Shown piece after piece: positions 28,149 to 36,968 of a stretch of DNA of 64,000 nucleotides. Under the pieces are notes generated by a model, which searched no databases, was not told the DNA's origin, and was given only the letters and a program-made list of their open reading frames with translations. Location: contig NZ_BSTX01000001.1 in assembly GCF_030269765.1 (NCBI RefSeq), positions 2,640,089 through 2,704,088 of the forward strand, read 5' to 3'. This DNA comes from Actinorhabdospora filicis (GTDB taxonomy: Bacteria; Actinomycetota; Actinomycetes; Mycobacteriales; Micromonosporaceae). A program made the translations under genes and the position numbers. Within the stretch, counting starts at the first letter, position 1, and each line of letters starts with the position of its first letter.

Positions 28149-28691
28149 ATGGGAAACCGTGAGAACCTCCTCGAAGGCGCCCGCGCCTGCCTGCTGGACA
28201 AGGGCTTCGTGCGCACCACCGCCCGCGACATCGCCACCGCCGCCGGGGTCAGCCTCGCCGCGATCGGCTACCACTTCGGCAGCAAGGAGGCCCTGCTGGA
28301 GGAGGCGCTCATCGGCGCCCTCAAGGACTGGGGCGACGAGCTGGAGGCCATCGCCGCCGCCGGCCACCCCGCCGCCCCCCGCGAGCGCTTCGCCTCGGTG
28401 TGGGACCGGGTGATCGCCTCGATCGCGGCGTCCCCGGCGATGTGGGCGGTGCAGTTCGAGCTGCTGGCCGAGGCCTCCCGCGATCCCGAGCGCGCGGCCT
28501 CGCTGGCCGGGGCCAACCAGGGCGCGCGTTCGGCGCTGGCGGCGCTGCTGGGCCTGCCGGACTCGGCGGGGGCGATGGCGCAGATGCTGCTGCTGGGCGC
28601 GGCGTCCCGGATCCTGCTGGACCCGGCCGATCTCACCCCGGGCGGTGAACTCCTGGACGAGGCGGCGGCGCTGCTGTCGGCACTGGTTTGA
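28149..28691 (+). CDS. TetR-family transcriptional regulator
   Basis: 180 residues from ATG 28149; an ATG at 28137 is possible but overlaps the likely -10 box. HTH: TTARDIATAAGVSLAAIGYH then FGSKEALLEEAL, the classic TetR recognition pattern. The C-terminal domain has a hydrophobic ligand-pocket composition. It faces the FAD monooxygenase gene, its presumed target, across shared operators. The inducer is unknown. Confidence 0.93.
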   Translation: MGNRENLLEGARACLLDKGFVRTTARDIATAAGVSLAAIGYHFGSKEALLEEALIGALKDWGDELEAIAAAGHPAAPRERFASVWDRVIASIAASPAMWAVQFELLAEASRDPERAASLAGANQGARSALAALLGLPDSAGAMAQMLLLGAASRILLDPADLTPGGELLDEAAALLSALV

Positions 28692-28737
28692 CCATGCGAC
28701 CGCTGTCTACAGTGGTGGCAACCCAGGGGGAGGCCCG

Positions 28738-31059
28738 ATGGACGCCGTGCTCATGCCAGCCGCGCCCGTCCTTCCGCTGGCCGCGCGACGGCTGGAGCAT
28801 CCCGTCCGGGGCAACGAATCCCTGCGCGCGCACCTGTGGGGCGCCGCCCAGGCCGGTGGCCGGATCGAGGTGATCGCCGCGCCCGGCGGGCGCGGCAAGA
28901 CCACCCTGGCCCTCGAACTGGCCGCCCGTGCCCGTGACCGCACGGTGTGGCACATGCACGCCGGTGACGCCGACAGCCTCGACGGGCACATGCGCGCGCT
29001 GGCCACGCTGCTGTCCTCGGCCGAGCGCGCCCGGCAGACCTGGGAGATCGGCGGCGGCAAGGACCTGGTGTGGGACCTGCTGTCGCGCCATGAGAAGCCG
29101 TGGCTGCTGATCCTGGACAACGCCGACGATCCGGAGGTGCTGTCCGGCGTCGCGGGCGAGGCGCCCGCGCTGGGCACCGGCTGGTACCGGCGCCCGCCCG
29201 GGCACGGGGTCGTCGTGGTGACCTCCCGCATCGGCGACAAGCGCGTGTGGGGTTCCTCGGCGACCGTCCACGACGTGGCCGACCTGAGCGTCGAGGACGC
29301 CGTCACCGTGCTGACCGACCGGGCCGAGCGGGACGCCACGCCCGGCCTGCGCGTCCTCGCCGAGCGGCTGGCGCTGCTGCCGCTGGCCCTCGACCTGGCC
29401 GGTTCGCAGCTGCGCCGGGACCCCGACGCGTCGAGCTGGGACGGGCCCGCCGAGGGCGATCCCGTCGGCGAGCTGCTGGCCGTGCTGGGCGAGGGCGGCG
29501 ACGAGGACGTCATCACCCGCATCTACACCCCGCTCATCGAGCGGTCCCTGCGCATCCTCGCCCGCCACCACGGGACCGCCGTGACGGACCTGCTGCACCT
29601 GGTCGCGGCCTTCGCCGACGCGCCGGTCCCGTACACCGCGCTGCTGCGGCCGCAGCTGCTGGTGGAGGCCGGGCTCTTCGCCGAGCTGACCGGCAAGCGG
29701 CTGGACGCGCTGCTGGGCGGCCTGCACCGGCACGGCCTCATCACCCGCGTCATCGGCGAGGGCCGGGGAGTGGGCGATCAGCTGGTGTCCATGCACCCCT
29801 TGGTGCGCGAGACGTGCCGGACGCACCCGCCCGACCACCGCGCGACGGCGGCGGCGTGCCTGCGGATGGCCACCGACCAGTACCGCAGCCCCCGCGTCCT
29901 GGACGCCAGCGCGTCGCACACGTGGGGCGCGTGGCGGCTGCTGCCGGCGCACCTGGCCGTGCTGGGGGCGTCCGCCGGGGAGGACGTGCGCGAGTCGCTG
30001 GCCTTCGCCGCGGGCAACATCCTGCAGTACTACTACGAGGCCGGGCAGTACGGCACGTCCTCGGAGGTCCTGGACCTGGCCGACACGTTCACCGCCGGGC
30101 TGCCCGCCGACCATCCGGCGACGCTGGCGGTGGAGAACCGGCGCATCCGCGTCGACCGCAAGTACGGCGACCAGAACACCCGGAAGCGGGCCCTGGACCT
30201 GCTGGCCCGCCAGGAACTCGTCTACGGCGGCGACCATCCCGAGGCGCTCATCTGCCGCAACGAGATCGCCTCGGCCGCCGAGGACTCCGGGTCCTATCTG
30301 GACGCGCTGCGGCTCTACCGCAGGCTCCTCGCCGACTGCGAGCGCGTGCACGGCCCCGACCACCCCGACACCCTGGCCATCCGCAACAACATCGCCACCT
30401 CGACGGCCAAGAGCGGCCAGTTCGCCGAGGCCCTGCGGCTGCACCGGACGATCCTCACCGACCGCGAGCGCGTCCTGGGTCCCGATCATCCCGACACGCT
30501 GAGCACGCGCAGCAACATCGCCGCCTCGATCTCCGATCTGAAGGACCACGCCGAGGCGCTGCGGCTGCACACCACGATCTACGCCGACCGGCTGCGGGTC
30601 CTGGGGCCCGATCATCCCGAGACCCTGAGCACCCGCAACAACATCGCCACCTGCACCTCGCTGAACGGTGATCCCGTCACCGGCCTGGCGCGGCACCGCG
30701 AGGTCTTCGCCGACCGCTCGCGCGCGCTGGGGCCCGATCATCCCGACACCATGGGGTCCCGCTACAACATCGCCACCCTCTTCGGGGAGCTCGGGCGGCA
30801 CGATGAGGCGCTGGCGCTGTTCGAGGAGCTGATCGCCGACCAGACGCGCGTCCTGGGCCCGATGCACACCGACACCCTCGACAGCCGCGGCAATCACGTG
30901 GCGCTGACCTCGCTGCGCAACCCGGTCCGGGCTCGGGTGCTGATCATGGCGCTGCTGCGGGACGCCCGGCGCGGGCTCGGGCCGAAGCACCCGACGGTCC
31001 GCGAGATCGAGAAGTTCCGCAGCGCGATCTCATCGGTCCGGCGACGCCGGAAGCGGTGA
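28738..31059 (+). CDS. STAND (NB-ARC-like) ATPase with C-terminal TPR repeats
   Basis: 773 residues from ATG 28738 with GGGGGAGG upstream. The P-loop is APGGRGKTTLAL near 49-60, Walker B WLLILDNADD near 121-130, then a winged-helix region to about 380. From about 480 to 750 there are five to six 42-residue tetratricopeptide units with the shared core GPDHPDTL...RNNIA, the kinesin-light-chain type. No effector domain precedes the ATPase. Such proteins in actinomycetes act in signalling, FxSxx-COOH systems or defence. It follows the tetR gene by 46 bp on the same strand but may be independent. Confidence 0.87.
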   Translation: MDAVLMPAAPVLPLAARRLEHPVRGNESLRAHLWGAAQAGGRIEVIAAPGGRGKTTLALELAARARDRTVWHMHAGDADSLDGHMRALATLLSSAERARQTWEIGGGKDLVWDLLSRHEKPWLLILDNADDPEVLSGVAGEAPALGTGWYRRPPGHGVVVVTSRIGDKRVWGSSATVHDVADLSVEDAVTVLTDRAERDATPGLRVLAERLALLPLALDLAGSQLRRDPDASSWDGPAEGDPVGELLAVLGEGGDEDVITRIYTPLIERSLRILARHHGTAVTDLLHLVAAFADAPVPYTALLRPQLLVEAGLFAELTGKRLDALLGGLHRHGLITRVIGEGRGVGDQLVSMHPLVRETCRTHPPDHRATAAACLRMATDQYRSPRVLDASASHTWGAWRLLPAHLAVLGASAGEDVRESLAFAAGNILQYYYEAGQYGTSSEVLDLADTFTAGLPADHPATLAVENRRIRVDRKYGDQNTRKRALDLLARQELVYGGDHPEALICRNEIASAAEDSGSYLDALRLYRRLLADCERVHGPDHPDTLAIRNNIATSTAKSGQFAEALRLHRTILTDRERVLGPDHPDTLSTRSNIAASISDLKDHAEALRLHTTIYADRLRVLGPDHPETLSTRNNIATCTSLNGDPVTGLARHREVFADRSRALGPDHPDTMGSRYNIATLFGELGRHDEALALFEELIADQTRVLGPMHTDTLDSRGNHVALTSLRNPVRARVLIMALLRDARRGLGPKHPTVREIEKFRSAISSVRRRRKR

Positions 31060-31108
31060 CCGGCCCGAAATCCCTGCGAATCGGGACGATGTCGGCCAGA
31101 CTCGGCGC

Positions 31109-31612
31109 ATGCCTTTGCCTCTGACCGCGTCCGGCGGCCTGTCCGTCGAGCTGTCGAGCGAACCCTATGGCGCGGCTCCCGGGACGCGCGTGGAGCACGT
31201 CGTGCGGATCCGCAACTCCGGTCTGGTGGACGCCACGGCGTCCCCGGTGGAGGTCACCGCGCCGCTGACCGACGCGGTGGCCTCGCCGGGCTGCGCGGCG
31301 ATCCCGGGCGGTTTCCGCTGCGAGGTCGGTGTGGTCCCCGGCGGCGGGACGGTCGAGGTCACGATCTCGGGCGTGGTCGCCGCTCCCGCCGACGGGTTCG
31401 TGCGCAACACCGCGACCTCGGGCGGGTCCGACTCGTTCAACGGGTATCTGGTCGAAACCGCCTCTGCGCCGCCCACGGTGCGCACCGCCGCGACGGCGGC
31501 CGTTTCCCATGCGGTGACGCCGCCGTGGGAGCAGGGGCTGACATTGCTTCTCACGGGGGTACTGGTGGCGGTCTACTGGCGCGCGCGGCGACGGGAGCGG
31601 CTGGGTGCGTAG
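31109..31612 (+). CDS. DUF11-like protein with C-terminal membrane anchor
   Basis: 167 residues. The N-terminus lacks an obvious signal peptide. Residues 10-100 form a DUF11-like beta domain (RIRNSGLVDATASPVEVTAP). A single hydrophobic segment (LTLLLTGVLVAVYW) near 140-155 is followed by RARRRERLG, as in wall-associated proteins without a sortase motif. The stop overlaps the next gene by 8 bp. The orientation of the domain relative to the membrane is uncertain. Confidence 0.65.
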   Translation: MPLPLTASGGLSVELSSEPYGAAPGTRVEHVVRIRNSGLVDATASPVEVTAPLTDAVASPGCAAIPGGFRCEVGVVPGGGTVEVTISGVVAAPADGFVRNTATSGGSDSFNGYLVETASAPPTVRTAATAAVSHAVTPPWEQGLTLLLTGVLVAVYWRARRRERLGA

Positions 31613-32633
31613 GGCACTGGTCGCGGTGGTGGTGGCCGCGCTGATCACGGGCACGGCGGTGGCGGCCGAGGCGGCCGCGCCCGGCGATGTGACGGCGTCG
31701 GTGGCGGCGAAGAAGAAGCCGAAGCCGTCCCCGTCGCCTTCGGGAGAGGAGTCGCCCTCCCCGTCGGCCTCGCCGTCCGCGAGCCCGTCGGCCTCCCCGT
31801 CACCTTCGGCGGCGCCGTCGGTGTCCCCTTCGCCGTCGCCTTCGCCGTCGTCGAGCCCGAAGGCGAGCGCCAGGCCCTCGCCGAAGCCCTCGCCCTCCGG
31901 TGAGCCCGGGGAGAAGCCGGCGCCCTGGACGGCGGCGAAGTCCGAGCCGATCCTGTCGCCCTTCGGCGGCCTGGCCGCCCGGCTCACCGACCGCCGCTCG
32001 CGCGCCGAGTACCTCGCCGAGGTCGCCGACCGCGCCGCCGGCGACCTGGCCACCGCAGCGTCCGCGCTGCCCACGACACCCGACGGGGACCTCGCCAAGG
32101 GCGGCGATCCGCGCTGGACGGCCCTGTCGCACGTGCTCACCGCCGCCCGCGACGAGCAGGGGGAGGTGGACGCCGAGATCTCCGGGCTGTCCTACGCCCT
32201 CGCCCACGGCGCGAACCGGCGGCTGCTGACCCTGCCGGTCTCGGCGCCGGTCAGCAGCGGCTTCGGCGCGCGCCTCGACCCGTATTACCACCGCCGCCAG
32301 CCGCACGAGGGCCTCGACCTGGCCGCCGGGCCGGGCACCGAGATCCACGCCGCCGCGCCCGGGCGAGTCGTGTTCGCCGCCCGCAGCGGCGGCTACGGGC
32401 TGCTCACGTGCCTCGACCACGGGCGCTTCCGGGACCAGTCACTGTGGACCTGCTACGCCCACCAGTCGAAGATCGGCGTCGCGGCCGGCGACGAGGTCAC
32501 CTCCGGCCAGGCCATCGGCGAGGTCGGCACGACCGGCGCGTCCACCGGCCCGCACCTGCACTTCGAGGTCCGCGTCGGCGGCAACGCCGTCGACCCGGCG
32601 CCCTGGCTGGGCCTCCCGTCCGCCCCGGCCTAA
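31605..32633 (+). CDS. secreted M23 (LytM-type) metallopeptidase with Ser-Pro linker
   Basis: 342 residues from GTG 31605, overlapping the upstream gene. Signal peptide to about residue 24, then a Ser/Pro repeat linker (about 38-100), a helical region and the LytM domain. Zinc ligands: HEGLD near 235-239 and HLHFE near 319-323, plus YAHQSK. It should cleave peptidoglycan cross-bridges outside the cell. The stop overlaps that of the convergent response regulator. The Ser-Pro linker likely spans the wall. Confidence 0.92.
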   Translation: MRRALVAVVVAALITGTAVAAEAAAPGDVTASVAAKKKPKPSPSPSGEESPSPSASPSASPSASPSPSAAPSVSPSPSPSPSSSPKASARPSPKPSPSGEPGEKPAPWTAAKSEPILSPFGGLAARLTDRRSRAEYLAEVADRAAGDLATAASALPTTPDGDLAKGGDPRWTALSHVLTAARDEQGEVDAEISGLSYALAHGANRRLLTLPVSAPVSSGFGARLDPYYHRRQPHEGLDLAAGPGTEIHAAAPGRVVFAARSGGYGLLTCLDHGRFRDQSLWTCYAHQSKIGVAAGDEVTSGQAIGEVGTTGASTGPHLHFEVRVGGNAVDPAPWLGLPSAPA

Positions 32634-33274
32634 CCGGCGTCGTGCACGAGTAGCGCCAGCTGGACCCGGTTGTTCAGGCCCAGCTTGGCCAGCGCCCGCG
32701 AGACGTGCGCCTTGACCGTGGCCACGCTCATGTGCAGGCCGCGGGCGATCTCGGCGTTCGACTCGCCGCGCCCGACCGCATCGGCCACCTCGCGTTCCCG
32801 CTCGGTGAGCGACCGCAGCGTCCGGCGCGCCCGGGCCCGGCGCACGTCGCCGGTGTCGTGGTCGAGGCGGTCGATGAGCCGCCGGGTGACCTCCGGCGAC
32901 AGCGCGGGCTCACCGGCGGCGACCCGGCGGACGGCCTCCACGATCCGCGCGGGCGGCGTGTCCTTCAGCAGGAAGCCCGCCGCCCCGGCCCGCAGGGCCC
33001 GCAGCACGTGCTCGTCGGCGTCGAAGGTGGTCAGCACCAGCACCTCCGGCGCCCGGGGACGCGCGCGCAGCCGCTCGGTGGCCGCCAGCCCGTCCAGGCG
33101 CGGCATCCGGATGTCCATGAGCACCACGTCGGGGGACAGCTCGGCCACCGCCCGCTCGACGTGCGTCCCGTCGCCCGCCTCGCCCACCACCTCCAGGCCC
33201 TCGGCGGCCGAGAGCATCAGCGTCAGGGCGCCGCGCACCAGGGGATCGTCGTCGACGATGAGAACCCGTGTCAT
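32630..33274 (-). CDS. NarL/LuxR-family response regulator
   Basis: 214 residues from ATG 33274, overlapping the kinase stop (ATGA). Receiver domain: VLIVDDD at the start, phospho-acceptor in DVVLMDIRMP near 53, conserved Lys in GFLLKDTP. C-terminal LuxR HTH: LTEREREVADAVGRGESNAEIA then VATVKAHVSRALAKLGL. Cognate kinase is immediately upstream on the minus strand. The target genes are not known; the divergent membrane protein at 34541 is the closest candidate. Confidence 0.95.
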   Translation of the reverse strand: MTRVLIVDDDPLVRGALTLMLSAAEGLEVVGEAGDGTHVERAVAELSPDVVLMDIRMPRLDGLAATERLRARPRAPEVLVLTTFDADEHVLRALRAGAAGFLLKDTPPARIVEAVRRVAAGEPALSPEVTRRLIDRLDHDTGDVRRARARRTLRSLTEREREVADAVGRGESNAEIARGLHMSVATVKAHVSRALAKLGLNNRVQLALLVHDAG

Positions 33275-34422
33275 GACGGCCACGGTAGCCACGCGCGGAC
33301 GGCGAAGTCGCCCTCTTCGGGACCGTGTGACAGGCGCCCGCCCGCAAGGGCCGCGCGCTCGGCGAGGCCGATCAGGCCCGTCCCCGTCCCCGGGATCGCC
33401 GACGGCGACGCACCCGGCGCGGGCAGCGGCTGCCGCACCACCACGGTGATCCCCTCGCCCTCCGCGCCGTACACCAGCACGTTCACCGGCTCGCCCGGCG
33501 CGTGCTTGCGCGCGTTGGTCAGCGCCTCCCGGACGATGTGGTGCACCGCCCGCCCCGCCCGCTCCGGCAGCCCCACCGCGTCCCCGACCCGGTCGTCGAG
33601 GTCCACCGGCGTACCCGCCGCGCGCGTCTCGGCGGCCAGCGCGGGCAGCTCCGAGAGGCCCGCGTGGGCGACCGGGCCGTCCTCGCGCAGGACGACGATG
33701 ACGTCCCGCAGGTCCTCCAGGGCCTGGTGGGCGCTCGCCCGGATCACCCCCGCCGCCTCGGCCGCCTCGGGTGAGGCGTACTCCAGCGCGCCCGCCTGGA
33801 GGCTCAGCAGCGACAGCCGGTGGGCGAGCGCGTCGTGCATCTCGCGGGCGATGCGGCCGCGTTCGGCGCGGCGGACGGCCTCGGCGCGCTCCCGCTGCTC
33901 GGCCTCGGCGCGGCGGGCGCGTTCGGCCAGTTCCAGCATGAGGCCGCGGCGGGCGCGGGCGAACATGCCCCACGCCAGCACCGACATCGCCGCCAGCGCG
34001 TTGACCAGCAGCCACACGCTCCACGGCAGGCCCGTCACCGGCCGCAGCAGGTACCGCAGCGCGGCCACCGGGACGGCCGAGGCGCACACGGCCGCCGCGG
34101 CGGGGAAGCGCCGGTAGACCGCGACGGTGTACATGGCCACGCCCGCCGCCCCGGCCGCCGCGGGGGCGACCGCGGAGACCGCGAGGATCCCCGCCGCCAC
34201 GGGCACCGGCCACCGGCGGCGGAACCACAGGGCCGCGCAGGCGAGCGCGGCGCCGGCCACGTCCACCGCCGTCCAGCCGCCGGGGGCCGACATCAGGTCC
34301 CCGGCCACGGTGAACACCGCGACCATCGCCGCGGCGAGCACGCAGCCGACGTCGACGGCCCAGTCGCGGGAGGTGCGCCGCCCGTCGGCCAGCGGCGGGA
34401 CGAGCCAGGGATGCGCGCTCAT
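33271..34422 (-). CDS. sensor histidine kinase (HisKA_3/NarL-type)
   Basis: 383 residues from ATG 34422. Six or so membrane spans occupy residues 30-170. A cytoplasmic helical region leads to the phosphorylation motif RIAREMHDALAHRL near 193-206, and the ATP-binding domain has the N-box EALTNARKHA and GTGTGLIGLAERAALAGG. It pairs with the response regulator through a 4-bp overlap. Membrane-sensing kinases of this DesK/NarX class respond to envelope or lipid signals. The longer frame to 34515 was rejected. Confidence 0.94.
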   Translation of the reverse strand: MSAHPWLVPPLADGRRTSRDWAVDVGCVLAAAMVAVFTVAGDLMSAPGGWTAVDVAGAALACAALWFRRRWPVPVAAGILAVSAVAPAAAGAAGVAMYTVAVYRRFPAAAAVCASAVPVAALRYLLRPVTGLPWSVWLLVNALAAMSVLAWGMFARARRGLMLELAERARRAEAEQRERAEAVRRAERGRIAREMHDALAHRLSLLSLQAGALEYASPEAAEAAGVIRASAHQALEDLRDVIVVLREDGPVAHAGLSELPALAAETRAAGTPVDLDDRVGDAVGLPERAGRAVHHIVREALTNARKHAPGEPVNVLVYGAEGEGITVVVRQPLPAPGASPSAIPGTGTGLIGLAERAALAGGRLSHGPEEGDFAVRAWLPWPS

Positions 34423-34540
34423 GCCCGGACCATAACCCGGGGCACCCCCTACCAAAGTCGACGAAGAGGGGCGACCTAGGAGATCGGGGCGGCTGCTTCC
34501 GGCCGACGCGCGCACGCCCCCGCGCTTCGAGACTCAAGGC

Positions 34541-35911
34541 ATGAGTACCCCGAAGCCTCCCGTGGGCGGCGTGGTGGCCGCCCTGTTCACCGCCGTGGGC
34601 CTGAGCGTCGTGTTCGCCGCCGCGACGGTGGTGTTCCGCGCCCAGGTGGCCGCCCACCAGGGCGGGACCGAGGCCGCCGTGTGGATCCGCGCGGGCATGG
34701 TCGGTCTCGGCGCCCTCCTCTACGCCTGGCTCGCCCGGCGCCTGTCACAGGGCAGCCGGCGCGCCTACCTGCGGATCCGTGCGCTGGCCGTCATCGGCGT
34801 CATCGGTGTCGGCTACCTGCTGGTGTCGGGGCAGTACCCGCCCTGGCTGCGGGCCGTGCAGGGCCTCCAGCTGGCCGCGCTGATCACCCTGGCGGTGCTG
34901 ACGTTCCGGGTCCGCGCGCATTTCCCGAAGCCGCCCCGGACGCCCGGCGGCGACCGGTGGGCCGCGCTGGTCCTGGTCGTACTGGCACCGGTGTCGGCGG
35001 AGGTGACCCTCGGCTCGACGCCGCTGCGGATGATCTGGCTGGTGCTGCTGTGGCTGCCGATCTACGGGGCGGGCGTGCTGTTCATCCGCGAGCTCGCCCG
35101 CCGCCACGGGCTGCGGTGGCCCGCCGTCCTGCTGCTCGGGCTCGCCTACGGCGTGGTCGAGGAGGGCATCGCGCTCCAGGCTCTGTCCAGCCCCACCCTG
35201 TACGGCGCGGGCGACTGGGCGCCCCGGCTGCTCGGGATCAACACCGCCTACACCGAGGTCATGCTCCCCTACCACGCCGTCTTCAGCGTGGCGATCCCGA
35301 TCGTGCTCACCGAACTGCTGTTCCCGGCCTCCCGGACGGCGCCCTACCTGCGCCGGGGTGGGTTCGCCGCGACCGGCGTGGTGGCCGTCCTGGGCGTCGC
35401 GCTGCTGCGGCTGGCGGTCCCGCCGACGGAGGACCCGGGGTACGTCATGCCGGTGGCGGTACTGGTGGGCTGCGTGGTGGCGGTGGTCCTGCTGGGACTC
35501 CTGGCCTTCCGGCTGCCCCGGGCGCCTGCCGCCGCGCGGCCGTCCCCGGGCCCCTGGGCGCAGCTGGCCTTCGGCGCGGCGGCGACCTTCGGGTTCCTCG
35601 CGCTCCTCTACCCCTTCGGCGGCGCCACCCGGCCCGCCTTCACCCACGGCGCCTGGACCTGGCTGCCGATGGGCGCGGCCCTCGTCCTGCTCGCCGGGAC
35701 CGCGCGGCTGGTGTCCCGCTGGGGCGAGCGCCACGTCCTCGCCCTGGTCTCCGGCGCCCTCATCGCCCACACCGCCTTCGGCGCCATCAGGATCCCCGAC
35801 ACCACCGCCGAACGCCTCGGGCTCATCGCCCTCGGCGCGGCCATGACCGCCGGGCTGGCCCTGCTGGCCCGCCGAACCGCCCACCCCCACCACGTCCGCG
35901 AGGCACGATGA
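34541..35911 (+). CDS. multi-span integral membrane protein
   Basis: 456 residues with about 12 hydrophobic segments from residue 8 onward. LLGLAYGVVEEGIALQALSS near 205-225 places an acidic EE pair in a membrane segment, loosely like CPBP-type intramembrane proteases, but the second EExxxR pattern is not present, so I leave function open. It is divergent from the two-component system (118 bp) and the small gene at 35928 follows closely. Possibly controlled by that two-component pair. Confidence 0.75.
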   Translation: MSTPKPPVGGVVAALFTAVGLSVVFAAATVVFRAQVAAHQGGTEAAVWIRAGMVGLGALLYAWLARRLSQGSRRAYLRIRALAVIGVIGVGYLLVSGQYPPWLRAVQGLQLAALITLAVLTFRVRAHFPKPPRTPGGDRWAALVLVVLAPVSAEVTLGSTPLRMIWLVLLWLPIYGAGVLFIRELARRHGLRWPAVLLLGLAYGVVEEGIALQALSSPTLYGAGDWAPRLLGINTAYTEVMLPYHAVFSVAIPIVLTELLFPASRTAPYLRRGGFAATGVVAVLGVALLRLAVPPTEDPGYVMPVAVLVGCVVAVVLLGLLAFRLPRAPAAARPSPGPWAQLAFGAAATFGFLALLYPFGGATRPAFTHGAWTWLPMGAALVLLAGTARLVSRWGERHVLALVSGALIAHTAFGAIRIPDTTAERLGLIALGAAMTAGLALLARRTAHPHHVREAR

Positions 35912-35927
35912 TCACAAGGAGGCGACG

Positions 35928-36143
35928 ATGTTCGGACGCGGAAAAGCCGAAGCCTGGGAAGGCGTGGTCACCGAGAAGAAGCGCAGCTCCCCCGACGGCC
36001 AGAACATGTACCACCGCGTGACCGTCGAGCTGCCCGACGGCGAGCACAAGGACGTCCGCGTGCGCGGCGCGTTCTGGCGCAGCGTCGAACCGGGCGACCG
36101 GCTGGTCAAGCGCAGCGGCGAGACCGACCCGGTCAAGGAGTAG
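35928..36143 (+). CDS. small conserved-looking protein (71 aa)
   Basis: Starts at ATG 35928 with AAGGAGG 6 nt upstream. Short beta-rich protein: WEGVVTEKKRSSPDGQNMYHRVTV, then KDVRVRGAFWRSVEPGDRLVKR, resembling an OB- or DUF-type fold. No membrane segment. 16 bp after the membrane protein gene, so likely in the same transcript. Function unknown. Confidence 0.72.
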   Translation: MFGRGKAEAWEGVVTEKKRSSPDGQNMYHRVTVELPDGEHKDVRVRGAFWRSVEPGDRLVKRSGETDPVKE

Positions 36144-36151
36144 CGCCCCAC

Positions 36152-36179
36152 GGGAGGCCGCGTCAGGACGCGGCCTCCC
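36152..36179. terminator. 13-bp hairpin between convergent genes
   Basis: GGGAGGCCGCGTC (36152-36164) and GACGCGGCCTCCC (36167-36179) are perfect arms around a 2-nt centre. It sits 8 bp after the stop of the 71-aa gene and overlaps the end of the minus-strand lipoprotein gene, so it may terminate both. Confidence 0.8.
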
Positions 36180-36678
36180 GCAGGTTGTCCACGATCGCGG
36201 CGAAGACGTCATTGGGCATCCCGTCGCAACCCGAGCGGTAGGTGTGCTCCCCGACGGTGAGGGTGTAGCGGATCATGTCCGGGCACTGCGCGCCCGGCTT
36301 CGCCGCACCGCCCTCGGCCAGTCCCGGATCGGCGATCAGCACGTTCAGGCGCGTGATCATCCGCTCGTTGAGGCGGCCCTCGCCGACCTTGCCGCTCCGG
36401 TCACGGCTCCACGCGCCGTCCACCGCGACGGTGATGGTGTCCTCGCCCCCGGCGAGGCCGCCGGAGGCGGTCAGCGACAGCGCGGCCGACAGGCTCGCCC
36501 CCGGGGCCTCGTCCCGGGTCGCCGTCGAAGACGGCAGCGGCGGCGTGCCGCTCACCGTGCCGGAGGTCGGGGCCGACGCCGACGGCTGCGCGGCCGCGTC
36601 CGGCGGCGGGGCCTTCGAGCAGGCGGCGGCCGAGGCCAGCACGGCCGCGGTGAGGAGGGCGAGGGCTAAGGCGCGCAT
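36163..36678 (-). CDS. lipoprotein with emfourin-like (M4 protease inhibitor) domain
   Basis: 171 residues from ATG 36678 (AGGAGC upstream). Signal and lipobox ASAAACSK with Cys near residue 20, then a Ser/Ala/Pro linker to about 65. Residues 70-170 have the emfourin pattern: SLTASGGLAGG, an early Asp-rich strand, an AQCPD...YTLTVGEHTYRS core and a final FAAIVDNL helix. Emfourins are small inhibitors of M4 metalloproteases such as protealysin. The assignment is by pattern and not tested. The gene 36969-37652 carries the same domain, so the two are related. It would be tethered outside the membrane, perhaps guarding against secreted proteases. Confidence 0.7.
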   Translation of the reverse strand: MRALALALLTAAVLASAAACSKAPPPDAAAQPSASAPTSGTVSGTPPLPSSTATRDEAPGASLSAALSLTASGGLAGGEDTITVAVDGAWSRDRSGKVGEGRLNERMITRLNVLIADPGLAEGGAAKPGAQCPDMIRYTLTVGEHTYRSGCDGMPNDVFAAIVDNLREAAS

Positions 36679-36923
36679 GGACGGCTCCTGTCCGGTGGGG
36701 ATCGGGGTCCACCCTGCCACCGGATCGGCGCCGGGGGAACTCAATCCCTCGCCTGCGAGCGCAGCCGCCGGATGCAGGACGGCCGCGGGTGAACACGCTC
36801 GGCTGGCGGTTCGGAGCAGTGGACCGGTACACCCTTCTCGTGCGCGCGGCCCGGCTCGCAGCCGGTCGTCCGTCCTATGTGGCCGCCACGATCGCCCGCA
36901 CCAGGACCTCGTCCGGCGCGCAC

Positions 36924-36962
36924 GCCGATGGGCGGCCCGCACACACCGGGCCGCCCATCGGC
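36924..36962 (-). terminator. 16-bp hairpin after the inhibitor-fusion gene
   Basis: GCCGATGGGCGGCCCG (36924-36939) pairs perfectly with CGGGCCGCCCATCGGC (36947-36962), loop CACACAC. It starts 6 bp beyond the stop at 36969 in the minus direction. The remainder of 36679-36923 shows no gene I can support. Confidence 0.85.
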
Positions 36963-36968
36963 ACGGGA

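Noticed and set aside
31718..31915. CRISPR-like or tandem-repeat DNA
   Set aside because: It encodes the Ser-Pro linker of the M23 protease; periodicity comes from the coding sequence and there are no spacers.
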